This document shows, in pieces, positions 27,192-35,708 of a stretch of DNA of 64,000 bases. The position numbers were made by a program, and so were the translations under genes. Source of the DNA: Gimesia aquarii. GTDB lineage: Bacteria > Planctomycetota > Planctomycetia > Planctomycetales > Planctomycetaceae. Every line of letters starts with the position of its first letter. The stretch's first letter is position 1. The stretch is taken from positions 4,725,800-4,789,799 of the forward strand of contig NZ_CP037920.1 in the NCBI RefSeq assembly GCF_007748195.1. Reading direction: 5' to 3'. The notes beneath the pieces were generated by a model. That model was not told the DNA's origin and searched no databases. It was given only the letters and a program-made list of their open reading frames with translations.

Positions 27192-28112
27192 TTAAGTCTT
27201 GATCGCAACCCTTAACTTCGCCGTACGGCAACGTGGATTGACACGCTGTTCTGCCTGAGTCCCAACAATAGGCTTCTGTGTCAGTCTCTTCCAAATAGCT
27301 TGATTCTTAAAAGCCTGCTTGACTAATCTGTCTTCCAGCGAATGAAAGCTGATAATCGCAGCTCGTCCTCCTGGTTTCAGAACCTGTGGTAAGACAGTTT
27401 CCAACATGGTTTGTAATTGTTCGAGTTCCTTGTTTGCTGCTATCCGTAATGCCTGAAATACACGTGTCGCCGGATTTTTCCTTGCTGAAGTCAATGCCTT
27501 ATGCGGGACAGCTTCATGAACGGCTTTTGTCAAATCTACTGCCATCCTGATCGGTGCCGACTTGCGCTGCCTGACAATCTGAGCCGCTATTCTGTGACTG
27601 AAACGCTCCTCACCATAAACTTCCAATATTTCACTCAGCTCTGATTCTGAAAGTGTTTCCAGAAGTTTCCAGGCTGGAACTCCCGATCTGGTATCGAACC
27701 GTAAATCTAATTCTCCTGACGACTCAAATCCAAATCCGCGCTCGACGTCTCCTAATTGATCTGAAGACAATCCCAAATCTAACAGAATTCGATCAATAGA
27801 TTTTAGTTGCAGTTCATCCAAGACTCTAGGTAGCTCTGCATAACTCGCCTGTTTGAGATGCCACTGCCCAACTGATGATTTTTCTAACTGTAATTTTTCT
27901 TTTGCAAAATTGAGCATCATCTCATCACGATCCAGACCAATTAAGATTCCTTCCTTACCAATTTTTCTCAATATGTGTTGACTATGGCCTCCGGCTCCTA
28001 CTGTTCCGTCAACAACAACCAGCCCGGGAGATAAATCAAGTTGTTCAATGACCTCACGTAACAGGACCGGTATATGAGTCGTCTTCTTCTGATCACCGGA
28101 CATACGTGACAT
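27192..28112 (-). CDS. rsmH: RsmH (MraW), 16S rRNA m4C1402 methyltransferase
   Basis: RsmH methylates C1402 of 16S rRNA with S-adenosylmethionine. The 306-residue length is normal. The N-terminus THIPVLLREVIEQLDLSPGL and the SAM motif VDGTVGAGGHSQHIL (about 34-48) are typical, as are LDRDEMMLNFA, DRILLDLGLSSDQLGDVERG and the C-terminal FHSLEDRLVKQAFKN. It follows mraZ after an unusually long 0.6 kb spacer that may hold a structured RNA, and precedes the LysM gene. All motifs are intact. Confidence 0.96.
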   Translation of the reverse strand: MSRMSGDQKKTTHIPVLLREVIEQLDLSPGLVVVDGTVGAGGHSQHILRKIGKEGILIGLDRDEMMLNFAKEKLQLEKSSVGQWHLKQASYAELPRVLDELQLKSIDRILLDLGLSSDQLGDVERGFGFESSGELDLRFDTRSGVPAWKLLETLSESELSEILEVYGEERFSHRIAAQIVRQRKSAPIRMAVDLTKAVHEAVPHKALTSARKNPATRVFQALRIAANKELEQLQTMLETVLPQVLKPGGRAAIISFHSLEDRLVKQAFKNQAIWKRLTQKPIVGTQAEQRVNPRCRTAKLRVAIKT

Positions 28113-28472
28113 TCACTTGGTAACAGTACTAAATAAAAATGATTTATCAATAATCGTACGGCGGCCAGACAGGCAATCATTGTGCGATTGATATTAGTTC
28201 TTTGATTTGATTGTAAAGATAGGGGGGTAGAGACTTTTGAAGTGAAACTCTGAGAGATTGTTGCTTAAGAGTTAAGTTGAAGAATCAACTTGAATTTCAA
28301 GCCTGAGAAGTTTAGAAAAATTTCGTTTTTTTGACAAGATCAGTTAAAGTTTTTTGAAAGGCGGTTATACAAAAGTGCTAAGTCGTCTGATAGAAAGCAA
28401 TTGAATCAATCTCATTTGATAAGATTTTAGTAAACCGTGTAAGAATTTCTTGTTCACATCAACTTTCTTTGC

Positions 28473-28648
28473 TCAAGGAGGGAACCCTGAAGCCATCCGT
28501 CTCAAGTAGCTTCCTTTCTACTTAAGTGCGGAGACGAACGACCGGTGGCCCAACCGAAGTATTCTGAGCACACACAGGTGAATTCCATTTCACCTTCAAT
28601 CCGCGAAGCCCGGTAGCCAGCGGAAGAGTTCCATTATTTCCTCCTTGA
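28473..28648 (+). ncRNA. Candidate structured RNA between mraZ and rsmH
   Basis: The 617-bp spacer between mraZ and rsmH holds no credible gene but folds strongly. A closing helix pairs TCAAGGAGG (28473-28481) with CCTCCTTGA (28640-28648). Inside are GAAC/GTTC next to it, CGTCTC/GAGACG (28498-28503 with 28531-28536) capped by AAGTAG/CTACTT, CGGT/ACCG (28543-28556), AGGTGAA/TTCACCT (28576-28595) and CCGC/GCGG (28601-28623). On the plus strand a T-run (TTTTTTATTTT) follows the closing helix, which favours that orientation; the minus strand would make it a leader of rsmH. It resembles no RNA class I can name; a 6S-like RNA is one possibility. Confidence 0.45.
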
Positions 28649-28729
28649 ACAATACTGTTTTTTATTTTGTTGCTAAACTGCGCTTACTACTAGAAGCCAT
28701 TCACGAAACGTTCCATCTCTATTCGATTT

Positions 28730-29185
28730 CTACCAAGGCATTTGACCAAAGGCTTGAGAGGCCATCTCATCAAAACGAGGTCCATGATCCTTAAGGTAGG
28801 TTTCCCAACGCTCTGTACTCCAAATTTCTGCATGATCTTGAACTCCAATCAATATCACTTCCTGTTTTGATTCCAGGCTAGCCAGATTAGCCAAACGTTC
28901 CGGAATACAAATGCGTCCCTGAGCGTCCACTTCCACTTTCTCAGCCCTCGAATAATACAATCGGAGATAGCGGGCTGCCTCCGGGACATTATTGGAATAC
29001 TCTTTTAAACGCTCTGCCTGCTGTTCAAACTCCTTCTCAGAAAAAAGCAACAAAGATGTTTCCGTGCCTGGTGCAATATAAACCTGTGTAAATTGTTTGT
29101 TGACAAGTTCTTCTTTGATTCGCTTGGGAATTGCCAAACGACGTTTTCCGTCCAGAGTCTTGTTGAAGGTTCCAGTTAACGCCAT
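28730..29185 (-). CDS. mraZ: MraZ, division/cell-wall cluster regulator
   Basis: MraZ is an AbrB-like DNA-binding ring protein that regulates the division cluster in other bacteria. The ATG chosen opens MALTGTFNKTLDGKRRLAIP and has GGGGA upstream; an in-frame GTG 30 bases earlier is less likely. The second repeat reads EKVEVDAQGRICIPERLANL, so both SpoVT/AbrB-like halves (DxKGR type: LDGKRRL and DAQGRI) are present. The 151-residue length is normal. It heads the mraZ-rsmH-ftsL-like-ftsI group. Three-base direct repeats typical of MraZ operators were not recognised upstream. Confidence 0.93.
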   Translation of the reverse strand: MALTGTFNKTLDGKRRLAIPKRIKEELVNKQFTQVYIAPGTETSLLLFSEKEFEQQAERLKEYSNNVPEAARYLRLYYSRAEKVEVDAQGRICIPERLANLASLESKQEVILIGVQDHAEIWSTERWETYLKDHGPRFDEMASQAFGQMPW

Positions 29186-29385
29186 TGATCCCCACTTGCC
29201 ACCATTATTCACCACAGAGTGATGAATTTATCAGCCAGATCGGAATCGTCAAGCATGATTGATTCGCTGAGTAGAAAACAAAGAACTCGAAATGACCTAG
29301 ATACTTATCACGATTGGAATTGTGAATTTTTAGTTTTTTATATTTTATTGATTTGAATCAAAATTGATGCTCGATTTTCGTCAAT

Positions 29386-30507
29386 TCAGCGATGCTTTAT
29401 CAGTAGGTTTTCGTAGATCTGGTCATATTTCTGGGCTATTGCTTCCCATGTAAATTCTTTTTTGACAATAGTTTGCGCATTTCTGGCCATCTCAAGAGAC
29501 ATTGCAGGTTCATGACTGAAGTCTCGTAATGCCTGTTGAATCTCAGCAGAACTACCCTGAGCTACTAGAACACCCTGTTTACCATGTTGCATTAACTCAG
29601 AAACGCCGTCCACATCCGTTGAGATGACAGGCAAACCAGAGGCCATCGCCTCAAGAACCACATTTGGCATCCCTTCCCATAACGATGGAAGCACCAAACA
29701 ACTGGCTGCCTTCATCAATTGAGGAATCTGAGACTGCCAACCAGCAAAATGAATCCGTGAAGCACACGGCAATTGGTACGATTGGTGTTCCAATTCAGCT
29801 TTCAACGGCCCCTCACCAACAAACAGGAGATGAAAATCGGGAGCTTGCTCCGCAAAGCAAGTAAATGCAGTCAGAAGATCGTTGGGGGCCTTCTGAGGAT
29901 CTAATCTCCCCACGAACAGAATCACCTTCGCACCGGTAGGAATGCCCCAGGGGCTCAAATCTATCGCTTCTGCTCTATCAAACAATTCGAAATCTACGCC
30001 ATTAGGAATTACCTTCACTTTAGATTTTGAAAGCTTACCCTGCCGAATAGAAAACCGTGCCACCGATTGACTGACACAGACATTCAAATCTACAAGGCCG
30101 TTAGTCCAACGATCCAGAAAGAGGTGACCATTCTGTCGTTTTTCTGAAACACGAATGCCAGAAACGACATGCCGTATTCCGGAAATGCGCGCAGCAAGTC
30201 GACCGGCTAAATTGGCATGAAATAAAAATGTTTGCAGTAAAACTGGTTTCTGTGCTTTGAACTTTTTTGCCAGTCGCCAGATAATGCGGGCATCCCAAGG
30301 CGAATGAACGTGTAAGATCTCTATGGGAATGTCCGCTAACTGGAGTTCATCAGCCAGTGGTCCCGTGCCTGTCAGAGAATAAACAACGGGAGACCATTTT
30401 TCACGATTCAAGCGTTTTACAATCTGAACGAGCGCACGCTCCGCTCCACCAGGCTGCAGCCCGGTAATACAAAAAGCTATCGGAGTGGGAAAGACATCGT
30501 CAGACAA
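29386..30507 (-). CDS. Family 4 glycosyltransferase
   Basis: The 373-residue product has the GT-B fold of GT4 enzymes, which transfer a sugar from a nucleotide donor to lipids or polysaccharides. The N-terminal domain carries LQPGGAERALVQIVKRL (about 17-33) and the C-terminal domain has VILFVGRLDPQKAPNDLLTA, FVGEGPLKAELE and the E-x7-E donor-binding motif in SLWEGMPNVVLEAMASGLPV. The start is a TTG with AGAGGA eight bases upstream; no ATG is near. It is transcribed divergently from queA. The sugar and acceptor cannot be deduced. Confidence 0.9.
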   Translation of the reverse strand: MSDDVFPTPIAFCITGLQPGGAERALVQIVKRLNREKWSPVVYSLTGTGPLADELQLADIPIEILHVHSPWDARIIWRLAKKFKAQKPVLLQTFLFHANLAGRLAARISGIRHVVSGIRVSEKRQNGHLFLDRWTNGLVDLNVCVSQSVARFSIRQGKLSKSKVKVIPNGVDFELFDRAEAIDLSPWGIPTGAKVILFVGRLDPQKAPNDLLTAFTCFAEQAPDFHLLFVGEGPLKAELEHQSYQLPCASRIHFAGWQSQIPQLMKAASCLVLPSLWEGMPNVVLEAMASGLPVISTDVDGVSELMQHGKQGVLVAQGSSAEIQQALRDFSHEPAMSLEMARNAQTIVKKEFTWEAIAQKYDQIYENLLIKHR

Positions 30508-30744
30508 CTATTTTTCCTCTTTAGGAAACAAAAGGTCAGCATCGGACTGATGGAGTCAGCCATAACCTGAATTCTATTGTTCGAAGGCTGAAATTGCCGA
30601 CAAGCTTAGATTTCGAAATTGTGCTCAATATGATAAGAGAAAATAAAAATCTTCGTTAAAATCCGCCATTTTCAACGGTTTCCAAGAAATTTCAGCAAAC
30701 AAAATTAATCCCTCTTTAAATTAATCGCTTCAGAAACTTGCTTC

Positions 30745-31800
30745 ATGACCGAATTAAACACATTTGACTACGAACTTCCTCCGGAATTAATCGCCACCCA
30801 ACCGACACAGCAGCGAGATCAATCTCGGATGTTAGTAGTAGACCGCCAAGCAAATACCATTATCCATAGCTCGATTTCTGAACTACCAAAGCATTTAAAT
30901 TCTGATGACTGTCTGGTCTTGAATGATACGCGTGTGCTCTCAGCCCGGATATTCGGTGTCAGAAAATCAACGGGTGGTAAATGGGAAGGCCTCTATCTGG
31001 GATCTGATGAATCAGGCCAGTGGAAATTGATGAGTAAAACAAGAGGCAAGCTGATTTCGGGAGAGATAATTGATTTGGTACCTGCCCATCCAAGACAGGA
31101 ACAAAAGCAGATCTCACTTCAAATGCAAAGCAAGGATGCAGAGGGTTACTGGACTGCCGCAGTTCAATCAGATGAAGACCATCATACCATATTGGAACAC
31201 TTTGGGACGATGCCTCTGCCTCCCTATATGCGACGTGAGCTGGCAACGGATGTCGACTGGGAGCGCTATCAAACCGTTTATGCCAACCAACCCGGCGCAG
31301 TGGCAGCGCCAACAGCAGGTCTGCACTTTACTCCTGACCTATTGAATGAGTGTACGCAAAAAGGAATTCAGATTGCGAAAGTCACGTTGCACGTTGGTAT
31401 TGGAACATTTAAACCAATCTCGGTGCAAACATTGGATCAACACAAGATGCATTCTGAATGGTGCGAGTTATCGGAAGAGTCTGCCGTATTGTTAAACGAA
31501 ACCCGACAAAAGGGAGGTCGAATCGTTTCCGTGGGAACAACAAGTGTCCGTACCCTCGAAACAGTAGCACAACAGGGCTCGCTCAATGCCTGGCGAGGAG
31601 AGACAGACATCTTCATCTATCCACCATATCAGTTTCAAGCCGTCGATTGTCTGCTGACCAATTTTCATTTGCCAAAATCAACTTTATTAGTTCTGGTAAG
31701 CGCCTTTGCTGGTACTGAATTAATACGCGAAGCCTACGAAAAAGCGGTCGAAGAACAATATCGTTTCTTTAGCTATGGCGATGCCATGTTGATTTTATAG
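30745..31800 (+). CDS. queA: QueA, S-adenosylmethionine:tRNA ribosyltransferase-isomerase
   Basis: QueA makes epoxyqueuosine on tRNA by adding the ribosyl part of SAM to preQ1. The 351-residue protein begins TFDYELPPELIATQPTQQRD and contains MLVVDRQANTI, VLNDTRVLSARIFG, QTVYANQPGAVAAPTAGLHF, KVTLHVGIGTFKPISVQTLD and TNFHLPKSTLLVLVSAFAGT, all QueA hallmarks. It is a stand-alone plus-strand gene with a divergent glycosyltransferase upstream and a convergent gene 13 bp downstream. The other queuosine genes are not in the window. Confidence 0.97.
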   Translation: MTELNTFDYELPPELIATQPTQQRDQSRMLVVDRQANTIIHSSISELPKHLNSDDCLVLNDTRVLSARIFGVRKSTGGKWEGLYLGSDESGQWKLMSKTRGKLISGEIIDLVPAHPRQEQKQISLQMQSKDAEGYWTAAVQSDEDHHTILEHFGTMPLPPYMRRELATDVDWERYQTVYANQPGAVAAPTAGLHFTPDLLNECTQKGIQIAKVTLHVGIGTFKPISVQTLDQHKMHSEWCELSEESAVLLNETRQKGGRIVSVGTTSVRTLETVAQQGSLNAWRGETDIFIYPPYQFQAVDCLLTNFHLPKSTLLVLVSAFAGTELIREAYEKAVEEQYRFFSYGDAMLIL

Positions 31801-31813
31801 CCCGTCTTGAAAA

Positions 31814-34800
31814 TTATTGAGGTTTGGCTATTTCTTTGGGAACCTGACCATCTAAATAACGCCAGTTCTTAATAAATGAAATCAAATCTGCCATCTGCTG
31901 TGGATTGATGGTCTTCTCCAATCCGACAGGCATTAAAGAGAGTCCACTGGATTTCATTTCTTCAATTTCTTCCTTGAGTACAGTAACCGTTTTCCCTTCA
32001 GGCTGCTTTAACGTAATCGAAGCACCACTATCAGAAGAAATAATTCCAGTATGGACGACTCCATCAATGGTAATGATCGTATAACTAAAGAAATTGGCAT
32101 CGATGGCACGATTGGGATCCAGAATATTTGTGAGAAGATACTCTGGTGTTTTCGAGCGTGAATCACCAATATCGGGTGCGACATTCACACCGATCTCTCC
32201 AATTTTGTGACAGGTCACACAGTTCTTGACAAACACCTGCTTTCCATGCAATGGATTCGCCTTCAATTTCAGAGAGGCCTGATAAGCGGCAAGTACTTTT
32301 TGGCGGTCTGCTGGAATAGCGGCAGCAAATAGTGCAGCCGCTCGCTTCTTGATTTTTGGATCACGATGTCGCTTCAATCGTGTTGAACGTGAAGGACCCA
32401 ACTCTGAAATCTTGATCTCTCCCTTTTCGATTGCATCCAGCAGTAAATTAGTTCGACCTTGATTTGCCAGCATCGCATCCAGAATGGCTCGTCTCATGCC
32501 GGGTGTCTGTTTTGCATATCCATCCATCAAAACGGCGCCTATCTGATCGTCGGCGTACGGACTGATTGCCCCAATAGCTGCGATCTTAACAGCCTGTGAT
32601 GGATGATCTTGAATCAGCGAAAGCAGTGTTTTGCCATTCATGTCAAAACCCACGAATTGTAATACAGCAATCGCATTCAGTTTTTGAGTCAGTGGAGTTT
32701 TGGAATCAGAAGCAATATCGACAATCTTCTGAAAGAAATCCCTCAACTTCTTCTGATCAGCAATAGATAACTGTTTTTGATACTGTGCGATTGATTTTCC
32801 ACGACGTCTGAGGCTAGTCCCTAATCCTTCAATGCCCGCAATTTGAAGTTCTAATTGATGACCGGAATCCAAGCCCGCAATCAATGAAAGCGTCTCTTGA
32901 ATTTCTTCCGCTTTCAAACGGGGTCCGATGGCAGCCGTCATTTCTCGAACCGCATCATTGATACCTGAGTTTTTCGAGGTGGTATTCAACTGACTAAGAA
33001 AAGATTCAAGCACCGTCACCGCGGAATCAGAGGCAGAAGAGAGTACGGCAGCGCGAGTCCAGGAATCATTGGCTCCCTTGAGCATCAATTTTGCTAACTG
33101 ATCAACTATCGCCTGATTATCCTTGGCTTCTCCCAGACTGATTGCCAATTGAAAACGCAACCGGGCATCAGCGGAATCAACAAGTGAGAGCACCTTTTCT
33201 TTTAACTTCGGATCTTGAGACAATCGCGGTTCACTTAAACGAACGGCTTGTTCTTTAACACGTTGAGATGAATCTTTTAATGCCGTCTTCAAAACAGATG
33301 CGTTTAGTCTTCCCAAACCTTCCAAAGCCCATAATGCATGAATACGTGCATGCTCAGACTTTCCTTCAGATACAAGTTTTTCTAATAAAGGCTGGATTGC
33401 AGGATCTTGACGTTCAAAGATTAACCGCGATGCAGTCTCCCGTTGCCATGCATCTCCTGAAGATAGTGCCGCCGCCAACTGTTCAAGAGTCGCATCTTTC
33501 AAGGCGGTAAATGCGCCTCTTTTAATCTTAGCTCCTTTAGGAATGATGCGATAAATCCGGCCACGATCAATTCCATCATTCAAATCGGAACGCTTTTTCA
33601 ATTCCACAGGCATGAACTGAGGATGCTCGATTACCGCACGATACATATCACAGAGATACAAAGCCCCATCGGGGCCATTTGCCATGTTCACAGGACGAAA
33701 CCACTCATCGCGGCTGGCAAGGAACTCAACCTGATCACGACCATATTTTGAATCATAAGTTGCGCCCTGGGGTGTCATCACATCGCGGTGAACCAAATTT
33801 GCTGTCGGTTCACAAGTGAAACTATTGCCATAAAATCCTTTTGGAAACAAACCTCCACGATAAATTGTCACACCACAGGCGGCGGTGAATTGCCCGGCGT
33901 GGAGTGTCGAGGTCGTCCAGGTACGACTGATGGCGTAAACTCTTGACGTCTCTGCACTCGGTGAAACATCATGAAAAACCGACTTCACTGCCAGATATGA
34001 ATTTCGTTTAAGATAACGATTTTCAAGGACGATATGCTTATTGGGATTTCGATTAGAACAAACGAATCGATTACCGTAATCATCAAATGTTAAACCAAAT
34101 TGTCCAATTCCAGAAATCGATTCATAATGCCCGCTCAGAGGTTGAAAGCGGAAATCAAGCCCATTAATAGGGACTTGTTTCGCTTCTTTTTTCCACTGTG
34201 GATGTGTGGCAATTACGGAACCACCTCGAAGACCATTCGCTATATAAATGTGATTATCTAAACCCAATGTGGGATGGTTTGCGCGAAGTTGAGAGTTTTC
34301 TTCTTTGAATCCAGTAAACCAGGTTTCAACAACATCGGCTTTATCATCACCATTGGTGTCTTTCATGAATTGTACTTTACCTGCCAGAGTTACAATCAAT
34401 CCCCCTTTCCAGGGTTGAATTCCCGTGGCAAATAACAGTTTGTCCGCAAAGACCTTTGCAGTCTCGTAATAACCATCATCATTCTTGTCGCGCAATAACT
34501 TAATCCGGCTTTTAGGATCTTCCCCTGGTTGAGGCCCATGGGGGTAGTCTGTCATTTCAACAACCCACAATGATCCTGACTCATCAAATGCAACCGCCAC
34601 GGGATTAATCACCTGGGGTTCGGCCGCTACCACCTGCATTTCGAAATCAGGATGAACCACAGTCTGTTTGAGCGACTCTTCGGGAGATAATGGTGATTTC
34701 GGTACCTGAGTCACCTGATCTGCGGCAGACATGAACTGGCTTCCGACACTAATCGCCAAAATCAAACAGCCCACTCGCATCCCGTAAGCTTTTACTCTCG

Positions 34801-34861
34801 AAATTATCTGATCCCGTCTTAATAAATGTTGTGTTAACATAAAAATCTTGGCTCGTTTCAT
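31814..34861 (-). CDS. PVC-type membrane-bound dehydrogenase domain protein with HEAT repeats and cytochrome c domain
   Basis: The 1015-residue secreted protein fits the large family typical of planctomycetes and verrucomicrobia. After an N-terminal signal region (about 28-46) comes a beta-propeller dehydrogenase-like domain (VAFDESGSLWVVEMTDYPHG, GIQPWKGGLIVTLAGKVQFM, MANGPDGALYLCDMYRAVIE). A HEAT-like helical region (about 460-860) follows. The C-terminal domain has a haem-binding CVTCH (881-885) and a likely distal Met (SLMPVGL, about 977). It has one haem motif, so it is a mono-haem c-type protein. Function is probably periplasmic electron transfer or sugar oxidation. The substrate is unknown. 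Confidence 0.88.
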   Translation of the reverse strand: MKRAKIFMLTQHLLRRDQIISRVKAYGMRVGCLILAISVGSQFMSAADQVTQVPKSPLSPEESLKQTVVHPDFEMQVVAAEPQVINPVAVAFDESGSLWVVEMTDYPHGPQPGEDPKSRIKLLRDKNDDGYYETAKVFADKLLFATGIQPWKGGLIVTLAGKVQFMKDTNGDDKADVVETWFTGFKEENSQLRANHPTLGLDNHIYIANGLRGGSVIATHPQWKKEAKQVPINGLDFRFQPLSGHYESISGIGQFGLTFDDYGNRFVCSNRNPNKHIVLENRYLKRNSYLAVKSVFHDVSPSAETSRVYAISRTWTTSTLHAGQFTAACGVTIYRGGLFPKGFYGNSFTCEPTANLVHRDVMTPQGATYDSKYGRDQVEFLASRDEWFRPVNMANGPDGALYLCDMYRAVIEHPQFMPVELKKRSDLNDGIDRGRIYRIIPKGAKIKRGAFTALKDATLEQLAAALSSGDAWQRETASRLIFERQDPAIQPLLEKLVSEGKSEHARIHALWALEGLGRLNASVLKTALKDSSQRVKEQAVRLSEPRLSQDPKLKEKVLSLVDSADARLRFQLAISLGEAKDNQAIVDQLAKLMLKGANDSWTRAAVLSSASDSAVTVLESFLSQLNTTSKNSGINDAVREMTAAIGPRLKAEEIQETLSLIAGLDSGHQLELQIAGIEGLGTSLRRRGKSIAQYQKQLSIADQKKLRDFFQKIVDIASDSKTPLTQKLNAIAVLQFVGFDMNGKTLLSLIQDHPSQAVKIAAIGAISPYADDQIGAVLMDGYAKQTPGMRRAILDAMLANQGRTNLLLDAIEKGEIKISELGPSRSTRLKRHRDPKIKKRAAALFAAAIPADRQKVLAAYQASLKLKANPLHGKQVFVKNCVTCHKIGEIGVNVAPDIGDSRSKTPEYLLTNILDPNRAIDANFFSYTIITIDGVVHTGIISSDSGASITLKQPEGKTVTVLKEEIEEMKSSGLSLMPVGLEKTINPQQMADLISFIKNWRYLDGQVPKEIAKPQ

Positions 34862-35222
34862 CTTGAATCACCGTATCAATTAAAAACTAAATTCTTATTT
34901 AAACTACGAAATCATATAAACAGTAATAGATCCATCGTACCTGACATGTGAAGGATTCTCTATCTCCCCCAAAGCATGTTTATTGGAATCTATCGAATTT
35001 ATAAACAATATTAACGTTTAGAGGAGGCCAGAGCGATCACCATTGGCAAACTGTTTAAAAAAATCCATGTATACATCATCTATTTGAGGAATTCCCGGGC
35101 TCAGCAGCCTAAATGGGTTTTATGTTCTCTACGAAATCGTTTACCCTGATCTATCACAAAATATGCATGAGATTCATAAATAAACCCCCATCAGAATTAT
35201 TATTTATCTACTAAAGTATAAT
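34862..35222. other. Intergenic region upstream of two divergent genes
   Basis: This 361-bp gap separates the start of the cytochrome/dehydrogenase gene (leftward) from the start of a small membrane protein gene (rightward), so it must hold both promoters. It is AT-rich. I recognise no strong promoter, hairpin or coding potential in it. Confidence 0.5.
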
Positions 35223-35699
35223 ATGCAGTCTACCAGCCTGGTTTTAATACGATTCTGCCTCTCAGCCTGGGTTGGAGCAGCAGTCATCTTTGTCATTACA
35301 GGGGTTCAAGACGTCACCTATCAGCCGTTTGACTCCCTGATGAGAGATCAACTCATCTCTCTGCACTTCCCAGTTTATTATACGATGGCATGGATCTTAT
35401 TAGGGGGAACATTTCTGGGTTGTTTGGGAATACGAAATAAAGAGTTGATCTCTCGCGGTAGGGCAAATCTCATTTTCTGCCTGGTGGTGATTATTCTAGG
35501 AATGAGTCTGGTTGATTATATCTGGATCTACTCTCCGTTGGAATCAATGATCACTCCCCCCGGAAATCCACGCCCAGCTAACTTTCGCGTGTACCACCAA
35601 GCCTCAAAATATGTTAACAGCATCAACATATTGCTGAGCCTGATTGCTGCAGTTTTAATCAATCTTCCTGTGAAACGTCAAAGACCAATCGAATCCTAG
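35223..35699 (+). CDS. Small membrane protein, function unknown
   Basis: The 158-residue protein is hydrophobic with four likely membrane helices (about 6-28, 50-70, 80-102 and 130-148). The loop between helices 1 and 2 (DVTYQPFDSLMRDQLISLHF) and the one after helix 3 (WIYSPLESMITPPGNPRPAN) are polar. No catalytic motif is recognised. It is convergent with hemA (nine bases apart) and divergent from the dehydrogenase gene. It is probably real because codon use and length are gene-like. I do not recognise the family. Confidence 0.7.
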   Translation: MQSTSLVLIRFCLSAWVGAAVIFVITGVQDVTYQPFDSLMRDQLISLHFPVYYTMAWILLGGTFLGCLGIRNKELISRGRANLIFCLVVIILGMSLVDYIWIYSPLESMITPPGNPRPANFRVYHQASKYVNSINILLSLIAAVLINLPVKRQRPIES

Positions 35700-35708
35700 T
35701 ACGAATTC

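Noticed and set aside
26651..27202. Plus-strand frame of 183 codons opposite the LysM gene
   Set aside because: Antisense to a low-complexity region that is naturally free of stops on the opposite strand.
28601..28623. Cobalamin-riboswitch-like segment (GAAGCCCGGTAGCCAGC)
   Set aside because: It faintly resembles the 3' conserved part of cobalamin riboswitches, but the other conserved blocks are missing and no cobalamin gene is near.
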